NCBI RefSeq assembly: GCF_026151205.1
Contig: NC_087073.1
Coordinates: 3,865,001-3,929,000 of the forward strand
Length of the DNA: 64,000 bases
Direction: 5' to 3'
Source of the DNA: Bolinopsis microptera
Taxonomy: Eukaryota; Ctenophora; Tentaculata; Lobata; Bolinopsidae
In this document: positions 11,490 through 23,724 of the stretch, in pieces
Position numbering within the stretch: the first letter of the stretch is position 1
How the letters are laid out: every line of letters begins with the position of its first letter
Notes under the pieces: generated by a model
Told to the model about the DNA's origin: nothing
Databases searched by the model: none
What the model saw: only the letters and a program-made list of their open reading frames with translations
Position numbers and translations under genes: made by a program

Positions 11490-14026
11490 AGATCATTGCA
11501 TTGGTGATTGGGACAAACTGCTTACTGCACAGATCTCTGATCTGCAAGTTGCAACCAAGACTGATCATGGGGACTAACTGATCTATCAAATTGCGCGGCT
11601 GTAGCAACTATAGCAGTAGCAGTAGCATGTGCGGCCCCGTGTCGTATTATAACAGTTCACAGTTACACTTGCACACCACGTTGACACACGCTGCAACCCC
11701 TTCTCTCGCCGGCCGGGGATGCTTAATCAACGGTGTCAAATAATTCAACGGGTGTCTACTACCTAAAAGTGCTTCTATACTTAAGTGCAGGATGATTTCT
11801 AATGGCTAAAAATTCATAATTTTATTTTTAACTCACAAAACGTCAACTATGAATCATAGTTGACTTCTAGGCAAAGTTAAATTTTAACTTAAACTTAAAG
11901 AATAATGTAAAAAACTATAAATATAATATGACACAATGCACAAAAACGTCAACTTTGTTCAGGGCCGTAATTCCGAATTTGAACTTGGGGGGATTGTATG
12001 ATTGGTATTCTTGTCCTCAAACTATTGGTAATTAATCTTTTACGTCATGGGGGTGATTCGGAATCAGCGTCTAAAAATACACAGAACAAGATTACTTTTA
12101 TACCTTCAGGGCCTTTTCACAAGAATTTTCTTAAAATTTGGGCGAGCGATTTAGTGGGAGCGCCGTGGAATGCATGAATGCCTTTTTTCCAGTCTCAGAC
12201 CTCGGAAGTCGGAAGGATCCACTTCCATGAATTTGTATCGAATCTGAAATGAAATAGAGACTCAGTTATTGAATTACGAAGAGATTAATCCACTTTGATT
12301 TAGAAATTGCAGGAAAACCCCGCAAAAAATGTTTATTTTAAAGACAATACTGAGACAGTATTTAAAAAGACGGTGGAAATATAAAGGAAAGGGTGATCTG
12401 GTAGGGTTTGGTAATTTTGGAAATGGGAAGCTATTCCGCGCAAATGGTATCTTAATTCAGTAAGATAATCAAATTCACTGAAACTAAAGCATCTCTTCAG
12501 TCTTCTTCAGCCCAGCAAATATGAAATACTGAGAATCGTGATCGTAGTAGGAACACAAATTTTTTCTAAGGATCAATTAGGTACCTGCATAAAAGGCAAA
12601 ATAAAATGAACAACTTCATATCTAAGATGTTTAGACATTGGCGGTAACTCTAAGTTTGAATTGACTATGTCCAGTCAAAAAAGAAACCGTTTGATTTTCT
12701 GCTGACGCCTGGTTGATTTGTTCTTCATCTTATCTCTTTGCATTATAAAGTTTAACTTTAAGCTGGTGATCACCCTAGTAGATATAAGTCAGATTATCTG
12801 ACTTGCTTCTAAGTCTAAGTTCACAATTAGGCCCCCTCCATACAATATGGGCAACTGTTTGAGTGGTATCAATTCGGGTGGCTGCAATACTCTGCGTGGA
12901 TGTCCTGACGTTGCCCATACGGCATACTTAACTGTCAGAATCCGGCTTCGAGTGGCACCGTAACATAACACGGCTGTGAACTTTAACGAAGGGTTCACTT
13001 CAAAAGCCGAAGCCTCTCTTTTGAGCGGGGTGAATCTTACCTCATTCTCTTCACTCTTGATGAATGGTCACCACGCTAACGCGTTCATTTGGCCCTAAAC
13101 TTAAAACAACTTCATAGATCTAACTCTAAGGTGTCGTCCTGCCCATGACCTCGTACCCCAGGAACTTTGTCCTTATCATAAACTGACCATGCAGCTAATT
13201 TTTTTAGGACCCAAAATTGATACCGCAAAAATGAGTACCGCGAAAATATTTGGTTTTCCAGTAATCATTTTTTAATGATTTTACTAATTTATATCATTTT
13301 CCGTATTAAAACTAATGCTTATTTAATTAAATTTTAAAATTCTGATTTTTCAACTTTAATTACATTTACACACAAATTTTTTAATGTTTTTGCAGCTTTG
13401 AAGTCATAATCAACGATATTATTTCCGAACTCAAAAATGTAAATTGGTGGACGGTTAATTTAGTCTTATTTAATTTGGTTTACAACAATTTTAGTTAAAA
13501 ATTTATTGTTACCTCGTCGCTTACCTTATTAATGTTATTTGTTGGCGGTCTTGCCAATATTATTATTTGATATTGAATTGCAGAATATTTGCCTATTTAT
13601 CCCACACAATAGCATATTTATAAATTTTAAAGAATTTCTGTTACTATTTTAGTTAATTATAGCTTAGATAATTTTACAGTTTGAATATTTTAGCATATCT
13701 GCATTTATGTTTAGCATTAAACTTATTACAACGTTACAAATCTATAACATTTATTGAGGAAACGATGTAACAGAGTCGGTATCCGTATATTATGTTAATG
13801 TTGGCATGGGGCGGCATTTGGCAAGTCCCCATTCATCGTAGTCCGATAGTTTAACTGCATCCTAATATATATTGAATAACGCCAACTCTGGCCCTGATCT
13901 TAGTAATTTGGCATTTTTTAATTTCTTGATATCATCAACTAAACATAGCATGTAACACTTAATTAAGTAAATCAAATTAAGAAATTTTAACTTGAGACTT
14001 CAATCTTTAAGATAGTCAGCAACATT
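11490..14026. other. Intergenic, no gene seen
   Basis: Contains an inverted partial copy (about 12037-12165) of the core of the fold-back element at 2.05-2.5 kb. The rest is AT-rich with no recognisable exon. Confidence 0.45.
12037..12165 (-). repeat. Inverted partial copy of the 2.05-2.5 kb fold-back element
   Basis: 'tgattccgaatca', 'ggccttttcacaagaatttt' and 'aaaatttgggcgagcga' match the reverse complement of about 2215-2345. The internal spacing is conserved, so both derive from one family. Confidence 0.7.
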
Positions 14027-17000
14027 ATGGAGAGAATGGGAAAATGTCCTCACAGAAAGAGCTCAGCTGGACAAGGTTTTAAGGAGACCAAAGAGACCAG
14101 GGACCCTGGAGAAAACTACATGGACTATTTGAAGGTAATTTAGATATTAAATTTAAAGTTGAGTCAAATAGTAGACATTTGAAAATTTAACTATTTGAAA
14201 AAAGTAGACACAACTATTTCATAATGACGAACTGAATGAATGTCCTTGTCTGTCTATAGACTATTAAACAGCCTTTTTTTCAGATAGACGAACTGCTAAA
14301 ACTGCACGTGCGCCTGACTGATGGTCCGATCGCTCACGATGAGCATCTTTTTATCAGCATCCACCAAAGCAAGTCATATCATTGGGCTTTAGTGGCTTTA
14401 GTGAGACTAATTTTGGCAACTCGCAAACCCAGTTTTGCTAGCAACTTTTGACACTTCTGGATTCCAGACTAATCCAATTTTTCCCAGATTTTGAAGTGTG
14501 GTTTCAGCAGATTCTCTTTGAACTAGAATCCATCAAAAGGCTGCTGAAAGAACCAAAGGTTTGGATTTTAATGGCATGAAATTTATGTAGAAGTAGTTAA
14601 TGACTAATAATTGACTTAGATTATGGCTCCAAATTGGGACATAACAGTTTTTTTAAACCGCAACATTTTTAGGTCTGCGAGAAGTACCAACAGCTCATTT
14701 TTCAAAGGCTAGTTCGAGTAAATTGTATCTTCAGAATCATGATCCAACAATTCGAGGTATGCGAATGAATGTTCTTCTTTCTTTATAATCTCGTAGTTAA
14801 ATTCCTTGAATCCGATGATATGATGATGCTCAATAATATTATTTGCTGAATAAGGGAGCGTCGACATATTACTTCGGCAGCCGAAGGGAAGGAAATTCGA
14901 TTGGGGGTCTGGCAAATACTGACGTTATTTAGGGGAGGAGGGGGAATGGCCAACAACTTACTAACGTAATGTTGTAATATGTAAAGTGTGAACGCTCCCT
15001 AGTCCCTAAGATCGAAAAAGATGTCGTCTTTATTCGTAATTGGGAGTACAATTCTTAGAGACTAATTGTAATAACCAATTGTTCATAGCTACTATTCACC
15101 AATTATCCAAATTTAATTTCATCACAACTTAATTATTTTCGTCTCAGGTGCTCGAAACGATGAGTTGTATCAACTTCATGTCCTTTAGAGAAGTATTTCA
15201 AGGTGGAGCTAGCGGTTTTCAAAGCACACAGTTCCGCTTACTTGAACAAATTCTGGGAATCAAAGAGGTGTGTATTCCGGCCACATTCCGACTAATGTCC
15301 AAAGGAGTATTTAAGAACTTAGATCATAAGTTCTTGGAATTATAATTTTGTGAATATGTAAACATTGTCTTACATTCAGAAACAACGAACATGCACATTT
15401 CTGAACTCCTACAACGAGAAGTTAACTGAGGAGCAGAGACAGGAGATTGAAGATCACCAGGACGACCAAGATCTCTGTACTTTGTAAGTGTTCATTTCCA
15501 GTTACATTCGAATAACAATGTAATTCGAAATGTTATTAACAATAAATGAAAAATATGCCAGCTTTCAATCGAGTAGTACCATATCCTGACATATCCTGAC
15601 ATATCCTGGCATATCCTGACATATCCTGACATATCCTGACATATTCTGACATATCCTGGCATATCCTAACATATTTTGACATATCCTGACATATCCTGAC
15701 ATATCCTGACATATCCTGGCATATCCTGACATATCCTGACATATCCTGACATATTTTGACTACTTTCAGGATAGACGGATGGTTGTCAAGAACTCCAGGG
15801 CTCCAACACTTTCTTATCTCATACAAAAACGCTGTTGAAGGTGTCATCAATGATTTTTATCTTAAAGCCAAGGTTAGTGTCAACATAAAACATCTATTGA
15901 ACACGTATTTTGTGATACAGTAAATTTCGAGCTCTTCGAGGTTAATTAACAATTACATTTACTTCATTATTGCTGGGTTTTAAACAAATTTTTAAATGCA
16001 AGGATTTGAAGTAGTTTGTTGTTTCTGATTTTGGTGGTCATAATGAGAATGGTCCTTTAAGTTTCAAGTTTTGTATGATGTAGGCGTATAATAAAAAGTT
16101 TATAAAGTTACTTCTAACTGCTTAGTGCTTTCATATGGAAAAATTAATAACTCTCATTAAATCATGTTTTCTGACAGGTTTTAGAACACATTGATCACGC
16201 TAAAAGTGGAATATTCGAGTCAAAAGCGAAACAATTAGAAAAAGATTGTGCATCATCTTTGACCAAGAAAAATATGAGGTAACATTAGGAAAAACGACAG
16301 ATTTTTTACTTTCAGTGAATGCAATAAAATTAAGTTTCTACTTCTAGCCAGGGCTTGTAACAAATGATTTGTGATCGTGTTATTCTATCTTTGAATAACG
16401 TGTAACTGTACATATATTATTATATTATATTTCTTGCAGAATGGTGGTCGAATCCACGGGAGAAAGCTGTCTTACCGCGCTTTCATGGGAGCCCTTATGA
16501 TCAACTGCTATTCTTCAGAGCCTAGATTTACTGTCCCTTACGAAATCATCAAGAACCTCATGGATATGGACACATTCTTGACGAAATTTAGATGTAAGTA
16601 TTCTGAGTTCCGACCAGATTCGAAATTATGAGCTTTTATTCTATGTATCAGGTTACTAAACCAACGTATCTATCATTATACTCACAGATATTAATACAAT
16701 ATTGTTCAGAAATTATTGCTAATAATAATGCGAATGTTTCACAGTTGGACACGCCATGATGGTTAAAAGGATGATCGGAGGACGACCAGGAACCGGAGGA
16801 AGCGGGGGCTATAATTATCTCCGCTCAACTGTCAGGTTACTAGCCACATCATATTTACACAACCTTTATTTTTAAACCTTAACTATAGCCACATCATATA
16901 TACACAACCTTGGTAATGGTGGATGAGATCGAGGAATTATTTTTAGATTTAAGGTTCTTATTATTCTTAATAGAAGTGATCATGATTTACCACACAATTT

Positions 17001-17430
17001 TTGGAAGTCATAGTCCAATGTATTTTATAATCGAATAATTGCCAGCAGCCAGACATTGCGTGGCTTGACACGTGAGCAGCACGTGTGACGTGGTGTCCCG
17101 TTCTGGGCCGCGAAAATTAGTCGAGGACGGAACGTTGGACAATTATATAATGCTTATCATTCATTTATTTTCAGTGATAGATACATGCCGTTCATAGACC
17201 TGTTCGAGGTAGCGACCTACCTAATAGCACCACAAAAGCTTCCGCGCTTAGCATCCGACGTGCTCGTCGAGATCTCAAAGGTCTATAGATCAGATAGTTC
17301 AGATAAATTGGACTCTCAATTAACTGACTCCACCTCCGTGGACCTAAACTCCATCTCCGCGGACTCAGACTCCACTTCTGCGGACTCTGACATTAAGTTG
17401 AATTCTATTCTTATCGATTTTAACGGGTGA
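14027..17430 (+). CDS. TDO2: Tryptophan 2,3-dioxygenase
   Basis: Heme enzyme that opens the indole ring of L-tryptophan to N-formylkynurenine, the first step of the kynurenine pathway. Exons: 14027-14134, 14284-14368, 14488-14558, 14673-14756, 15148-15267, 15380-15483, 15770-15872, 16178-16278, 16440-16593, 16745-16835, 17175-17430. Family blocks appear in order: 'GENYMDYLK', 'HDEHLF' with the distal His of the 'HQ' motif, 'SGFQSTQFRLLE', 'LSYRA-MGALM', 'GHAMMV' (proximal heme His position) and 'GTGGSGGYNYLRSTVSDRY'. Intron 2 uses a GC donor (gcaagt). Exon 8 ends in phase 2 but the strong acceptor at 16440 needs phase 0, so there is either a one-base assembly error or use of a weak acceptor near 16457. 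The tail after 'QKLPRL' is a Ser/Asp-rich extension that runs into a dispersed repeat, which supplies the stop codon. Confidence 0.92.
15580..15760. repeat. 10-bp minisatellite, about 18 units, in a TDO intron
   Basis: Unit 'atatcctgac' with single-base variants (cctggc, cctaac, ttttgac) is repeated without gaps. The array ends nine bases before the acceptor of TDO exon 7 (exon from 15770), so it occupies the branch-point and polypyrimidine zone. Confidence 0.95.
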
Positions 17431-17485
17431 TACTCGTCGACGAGTCCTTAACTCGGCGCGCGTCCTGGTTATAAACCTACAAGTA
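17420..17485 (+). repeat. Dispersed repeat C, copy 2, overlapping the TDO stop codon
   Basis: Starts at 'aacgggtgatactcgt', where the TGA is the TDO stop. It continues with 'cgacgagtcc', 'ggcgcgcgtcctggt' and 'tataaacctac'. Same family as 1498-1562 and 17757-17850. Confidence 0.65.
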
Positions 17486-17574
17486 CAATATCGATTAAGC
17501 ACCTTACACATAATGCATAAAAACAATGAAACTGAGGATTCTATAGTTACAGTAACGGTTATAAACAAAAATTA

Positions 17575-17690
17575 GACGTGCTGCGCTCATGTCTTGTTGC
17601 GCAATGAATTACTGGGCCGCCCAGCCAACAATGCTTCTCACAAGATCGGCGAGATTCACCACTGTGAAGGATTGACATCGTGAATTTCAA
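17575..17690. repeat. Dispersed repeat D, copy near the TDO 3' end
   Basis: Shares 'attactgggccg', 'aatgcttctcac', 'gatcggcgagat' and 'attgacatcgt' with repeats at 32.0-32.7 kb. Non-coding. Confidence 0.6.
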
Positions 17691-17756
17691 GCTCATGTCT
17701 CACTCTCATGACGTTTGTTTTAACTTTTTTGAATTTGCTAGTTCACGATTAGGTTA

Positions 17757-17850
17757 ACGGTGATACTCGTAAAATATTTGTTTCAAATATTATCAGGACC
17801 GTCGACGAGTCCAACTCGGCGCGCGTCCTGGTAGTGGTAGGTTATGTCTA
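17757..17850 (+). repeat. Dispersed repeat C, copy 3
   Basis: Contains 'cggtgatactcgtaaaatat', a perfect 8-bp inverted repeat 'aatatttgtttcaaatatt', then 'gtcgacgagtcc' and 'ggcgcgcgtcctggtag'. Confidence 0.65.
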
Positions 17851-18055
17851 TGAACGTACAAACGATTAGGTACTGCTCTAGATCTAACATTTTTAACGAT
17901 TTTGTTTTGTTTAACCTTTTATAAAAGTTGTTATTTTTTGAGGATAGTTGAGGAGAACTTGTAGTTGTATGCGACTTATGCATTGTATATTCAAATAATT
18001 TTGAATTATTATTATTTTTTAAAGTTAATTTTACACTTTTGCAGTCTGCATGGTT

Positions 18056-20905
18056 TTTAAAACCAAAAAAAAAAATTTAAAAACTGTTAAAGGGGGCCAA
18101 ACTATTAAAAGGGTAAATCAAAAAAATTTTTAAAATTTTTTTCCCAACCCCCCGTTTTTTTCAAAACCAAAAATCAAAAAACCAAAAAAACCCCCCCCCC
18201 CCAAACCCCCCCCCCCCCCCCCCCCCCCCCCAAATTTAACCCCCAAAAATTTTTGGGGAACCCCCCTAAAAAAATAAAACCCCCTTTAAGAAAAATGAAA
18301 ACATTATAAACAAAATTTTTTTAAAAAAGAAAATTTTGATTAATGTTTTAAACAAAAAAAATTTTGGGCCCCCCCCTTTTTTAAAATTTTTGAAAATCGT
18401 AAAAAATTTTAAAAAATTTTTTGAAACCCCCCTTTTGGGCGGATTGTTATTAACACCCCTAATGGTATTATAATTTAATCAATAGACTATTTTATCTGAA
18501 AAGGGCCCCCCACTACTTAGGACGTCCCCCCCCCCCAAAAATGGGGGAGGGGGGGGGTTTTTGATTTTTTTCGGACAAGTCCGGACCGGGGGGGAGGGGG
18601 GTGTTTTTTCTGAAAATCCGGAAAAATTTTGGCAAAATTACAAAAAAAAAGTCCCATTTAAAAATTTCAACTCTTTGACACTAATTACTCCTGTTTTTTT
18701 AGATCCCCGGGTATTTTGAAGAGTATTTTAAATTTAACTGTGCTAAACTTGTTCGAAGAAATTTTTTTTATTTCCTATTTTAAAATAAAACAAACAAAAT
18801 TTTTATTAACAAAAAAATTTTTGAGTTGGTTTTATTTGTACTCTTAAAATACGGAAATCCGGACCCCCCCCAGTGGCAGGGGAGGGGGGGGGGGTTTTTG
18901 AAAATTCGGGGACCACCCTAAAATTTAAGAGAAAAAAGGGCCCAAAAAAATGATTTTTTAAGAGAAAAAAATGGCCCCCCGACATCAAATAACCCCCACA
19001 ACCCCCTGTTTTAAATGTGCCCCCTGGCTTAAGTTTTTTAAAAAAATGCCCCCCCGGGCCCCCCTTTAAAAACAAAAAAAATTTTTTTCCTTAAAGGGGG
19101 AAAAATTTAAAAATTAATTATTTTATAGGGTTTTTATATTAATTTTTTTTATGTTTCCCTCGGGGGGAACCAAAAAAGGGGAGCAATTTTTTGGTTAATT
19201 TTTGGGTAGGATCCTAAAAACCCCCTGGGGAAAAAATTAAAAAAAACTTTTTTACAATCGTTTTCAAAAAAATCAAAACAAAATAAATTACTTTAAAAAA
19301 ATTTTTTTTGGAAAAATTCAAATTAAAACAAAAAAGGGGGAAAAGCCCTTTGGGCCCTTAAAAATTTAAAATTTCAAATCATATTTTTAAACTTCAACTC
19401 AGTTAAAAAAGAGGGGGAAAAGGCCCCTATTTTAAAAATTAATTGGTTGCGGGGGTTTTTAAACCCAACAAAGATCCCCCGAGCAAATGAAAAAAAAAAC
19501 CCAAAATCGGGTTTAAAATAAATTTTTTGGGGTCCCCCCAATTCCCCAAAATTGAATTTTAGCATCCAAACCGATTAAACAAAAATAAAATTAGGGAAAA
19601 AAAATTTTGGGGGAAATTTTCCCCCATTTTTTTTATTTTCGGATGGTTTTGGCCCAACCCTTCCACCCCAACTATTTAAAGGGTTTTTGGGTTTTTCCCC
19701 CTAATTAACACAGCCCCCTTTTCACCCTAATGTATCTAAAGAAAAAAAATTATTTTTCCCTCATCAATTTTTTCCCCATTCCCCAAACCAGCCCCAACCC
19801 TTTTTAAAATCATTTGTTTAAACCCAAAAAATTTTTTCCCAGTTTGGGGAAGTTCCCCAAAAAATCAAAAAAGGGTTGGGGAAAAACTCCCCAACCCCTT
19901 TTAACGTCCCCCCCCCACCCCATCTTTAAAAAATAAAACAAAAGCCCCAAAAATTCTTTTTTTATCAATACAAAAAAAAAAGCAAAAAGGGGTAAAAAAA
20001 ATCTAAAAAAATCACAAAAAATGAAGAAAAACCCAGGGAAACCCTTAAAAAATTACTCCCAATCGATACAAATAACAAAATTATAGGGCCCGGGTTTGAG
20101 GGATTTAAAAAATAGGTTTTTCTCAAAAAGGGGTTTTGAAATTTGTTTTTTTAAACCCAAATTTTTTTTTTAAAAACCCTTAATTTTTTTGTTTTAGATA
20201 AACCCCTAAAAAAATTTTTTTTGGATTTTTTTACCCCCTTATTTCCCCCCCTTTTTAACCACAAACCCCAAAAATAATTACCAAAATTTCCCCCAAATTT
20301 CCCCGGGAAAATTACACCAAAAATAGCAAATTTTTGTTTCTAAAATTCCTTTAAAAATCGCCCCCAAAAAAGTAACCATCTTTTAAATTCCCCCCCTTCC
20401 CAAAATTTCCCCCCCCTAAAAACCCACCCGGGCCCCTTTTTTAAAGGGTTTAACGAAAAAATAAAAAAACCCCAAAAACCCACTTTTTTTAAAAAACTCT
20501 TTTGGGACATTTTACCCTTTCCCCGGGCCCCCTTTTAAAAAATTTTCCCCAAAGGTTTTTCCCCCCCAACCCCCCGGTAACTACAGAGAAAAAAGGTTTT
20601 TTATTTTACTCAAAATTAAAGTCCGGAGATCAATTGCCCGGGGAAAAATGCAAAAATAACAAAAAATTTTAAATTTTTTTTCCCTTTTTTCGTAAAAAAA
20701 AAGAAAATTTTAAACCACATGAAACCCAATCGCCCCCTTTTGTTTGCCACCCCCTTGATTTTTAAAGGGGTTTTGGGTTTTTGGGGTCCCCTTTTAAAAA
20801 CCGCCCCAAAGGGAAAGCCCCCCTACTGTTTAACACCCTGGGGGACCTATCGGGGTTCAACCTTTGGAATTTTTCCCGGGCCCAATTTGTCCAAAGAAAT
20901 TGTGA
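18056..20905. other. Homopolymer-distorted low-quality block
   Basis: About 2.85 kb is made almost wholly of runs of A, C, G and T of length 3-14, with abrupt borders to normal sequence on both sides. The pattern looks like uncorrected long-read consensus, not biology. ORFs inside it (such as 18806-19075 and 20719-21011) are not believable. True gene content here is unknown. Confidence 0.75.
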
Positions 20906-22220
20906 AAATTTGGAAATTGAATTGTTAATTGGATTGGGATCACAGGCCGGAAACTTAGAATTCGGACATTCTAAGTTAACTCCATCGCACATTTGTGTAT
21001 TTGGAGGATAATATCTAGTTAATTCTATTTAACGAATAACACATTTTTGAAGATTATAAACTGTCGATGATCGATGATAAAATGAAACCTGTTATCAAAT
21101 CCACATGTGAAGAGATTAGCCGCGTTGTCCTCGCTCGCCCAAGTTGCGCTACAGACCATCCGTTGATGTCCTGGTTGAGACCGCCGGGGTAATCTAGCCA
21201 AATATGTACCCTGAAATGAAATGGCATGACTATCAGCAGACTGGAGAATAAAGTCTATTACTGAATGCTGATACCCATATCACGGACTATGGACTACAAG
21301 CTATACGGCCGGGGGAACTGATTAAATTAAATTGATCAATCGCGCCGCGCGCACATAACGCGCGCAGGTGTTGCGCTACTGTCAATGAAGGATTATACTT
21401 GGCGTGCTCCGCGATATTGATGTTGAGTACCATTTGTGTCCCACTCTTGCACAGTGGAACACTTGCATATTAGAGTATTTAATAATTCATAATTGATTAA
21501 TACTGGAAACATCTGCCTGCTGCCAGGTGGCTTATTTATTTAAAAATTATCACGAGCTCTTTTTATAGAAATATCTGAATTTCCTGAAACATTACATGTG
21601 ATAAAGATTTCGTTGATGAAGTCAAGCAGTCAACAACCCCGCTAAGGTTTACGAACGGAAATGGGCGTTACTTTGACGTAATGCCTGTTTACTCCGTGCA
21701 ACATTTGACAGCTTTTAAATTGCTGTCATGCGTCAGCGGATTCTCCCGTCGCCCGAGTTCAGTCATAGTCCTGTCATCAGTGACATGACCAAAGTGTGAC
21801 CATATTAGGATGTAAACAGAACGGTACAGAACGGTACAGAACGGTACAGAACGGTACAGAACAGTTAACAGCGGTAGACGCCGAACAGGTCATACTTGCT
21901 GCTACTCAACTTACACAAGAGCGAGGATAATTTATACATTATCAATATTTATACATTATCAATTATTATAATTCTTGGTCAGAAGTAACGTGAGTGTCAC
22001 CCAGTTTGACGACAAGCCCCCTCCTAACAAAATATGTTGGACGATTTGAACACAATTAGCGCCTGGGGAACCAAATAAAATATACATTAACGAAAATATG
22101 CATATATGAAAATACCGAAATTAAATGAATCGAGGCTACCTTGTGACAATTACTGGCCTAATATTAATTACAGATTCACCGCGGAGTTTGGGAAAGGAAA
22201 CAACCGCAGTAAATCAAGGT
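20906..22220. other. Intergenic, no gene seen
   Basis: Normal-looking sequence without recognisable exons. It includes a small tandem array at 21821-21860 of four perfect 'acggtacaga' units. Confidence 0.5.
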
Positions 22221-22221
22221 T

Positions 22222-22756
22222 TGCGGTATATCATTATCACGGTTTTGTTTTGTTCACATTATAAATCAAGAGGCTTGCATATAATGAACATATTGACACG
22301 GGTGCAGAGTTGAGTCTGTACGGAACCTAGTAGTTTCAGATCCTTGTTTAACTTGCCGTACAGCAAGGTCGTCCACTACTTTAGCCCGGCGAGGCACATA
22401 ACTCCCTCTACAACTCCATGACAAATGTTTCATATATACTAGCCGAGTTCACAAGATATATCCTTGTGTTTGAGAAGAGCTCGTTAGAACTGCTTCCTTT
22501 CCCTTCAGTATCCCACAGTCTCTCGAGTTTCGTAACTGCCAGAGAACTCTCTTAAACAATTACTAGACTCGGTGATTATAAATCAAGAGGCTTGCATATA
22601 ATGAACATATTGACACGGGTGCAGAGTTGAGTCTGTACGGAACCTAGTAGTTTCAGATCCTTGTTTAACTTGCCGTACAGCAAGGTCATCCACTACTTTA
22701 GCCCGGCGAGGCACATAACTCCCTCTACAACTCCATGACAAATGTTTCATATATTA
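22222..22756 (+). repeat. ~310-bp unit, left arm (one full and one partial copy)
   Basis: The unit starts at 'attataaatcaagaggcttg' and runs to 'actagactcggtg', then restarts at about 22576 and breaks off near 22756. Inverted copies lie at 23143-23724 across the gap. Confidence 0.85.
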
Positions 22757-22926
22757 TGCATGTGAAGCCTTGTTTGAGGAAAGGAAACGTCCACGTTGAA
22801 TCGGGGTTTGCGGTAAAGTGGGGTTTGGACCAGCATTTTTATTGTTCGTTTATAAAGGGTCCTCCCCAAAGGGAGGTGAGCCTAGCCCCGAGGTACTGCA
22901 ATACGGGGAAGACTCGTGGTCTGGCT

Positions 22927-23026
22927 NNNNNNNNNNNNNNNNNNNNNNNNNNNNNNNNNNNNNNNNNNNNNNNNNNNNNNNNNNNNNNNNNNNNNNNNNN
23001 NNNNNNNNNNNNNNNNNNNNNNNNNN
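22927..23026. other. Assembly gap of 100 N
   Basis: Exactly 100 N, the usual placeholder for an unknown distance. Poor-quality homopolymer-rich sequence flanks it (about 22855-22926 and 23027-23140). Confidence 0.99.
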
Positions 23027-23142
23027 ATTTTAAAATTTTTGGGGTGTTGTGTCAGTTTTCATTTTGGTAGGGTTTAAAAACCTTTTTCAATTGTTTTTAT
23101 GTTCTTTTTTTTTCAAAAAAAAGTTTCTCAAATTATTTCCAC

Positions 23143-23724
23143 GCTGTGGGATACTGAAGGGAAAGGAAGCAGTTCTAACGAGCTCTTCTCAAACACAACC
23201 TGGATATATTCTTGTAACTCGGCTAGTATATATGAAACATTTGTCATGGAGTTGTAGAGGGAGTTATGTGCCTCGCCGGGCTAAAGTAGTGGATGACCTT
23301 GCTGTACGGCAAGTTAAACAAGGATCTGAAACTACTAGGTTCCGTACAGACTCAACTCTGCACCCGTGTCAATATGTTCATTATATGCAAGCCTCTTGAT
23401 TTATAATCACCGAGTCTAGTAATTGTTTAAGAGAGTTCTCTGGCAGTTACAAAGCTCGAGAGACTGTGGGATACTGAAGGGAAAGGAAGCAGTTCTAACG
23501 AGCTCTTCTCAAACACAAGGATATATTCTTGTAACTCGGCTAGTATATATGAAACATTTGTCATGGAGTTGTAGAGGGAGTTATGTGCCTCGCCGGGCTA
23601 AAGTAGTGGATGACCTTGCTGTACGGCAAGTTAAACAAGGATCTGAAACTACTAGGTTCCGTACAGACTCAACTCTGCACCCGTGTCAATATGTTCATTA
23701 TATGCAAGCCTCTTGATTTATAAT
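23143..23724 (-). repeat. ~310-bp unit, right arm (two inverted copies)
   Basis: Two tandem copies (about 23143-23462 and 23463-23724) are the reverse complement of the left-arm unit. In this orientation each copy keeps an open frame ending '...CQYVHYMQAS', but no domain is recognised and the frame is probably incidental. Confidence 0.85.

Noticed and set aside
15536-15850. Minus-strand ORF encoding a repeated 'CQDMSGYVRI' peptide
   Set aside because: It is the mere translation of the 10-bp minisatellite in a TDO intron; a 10-bp unit open in one frame gives a 10-residue repeat with no independent support.
16745-16835. Apparent loss of the TDO heme ligand (Lys where vertebrates have a His in 'MV(H)RM')
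   Set aside because: Counting back from the conserved GTGG Thr shows that the proximal His is the earlier one in 'GHAMMV', which is present.
17757-17850. Possible hammerhead ribozyme ('gacgagtcc', 'ctgataa...gaaac' on the minus strand)
   Set aside because: The conserved core and stem order cannot be assembled; the GAAAC falls in the loop of a simple 8-bp palindrome.
18806-21011. Several ORFs of 63-89 codons inside and just after the distorted block
   Set aside because: Composition is dominated by homopolymer runs (Gly, Phe, Pro, Lys) and the DNA looks like uncorrected consensus.
22735-23070. ORF running through the N gap
   Set aside because: It depends on unknown bases and on poor-quality flanks.
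23049-23716. Two related ORFs (116 and 97 codons) ending '...CQYVHYMQAS'
   Set aside because: They are the same ~310-bp repeat unit read twice, with no start context, domain or partner exons; kept only as a repeat.
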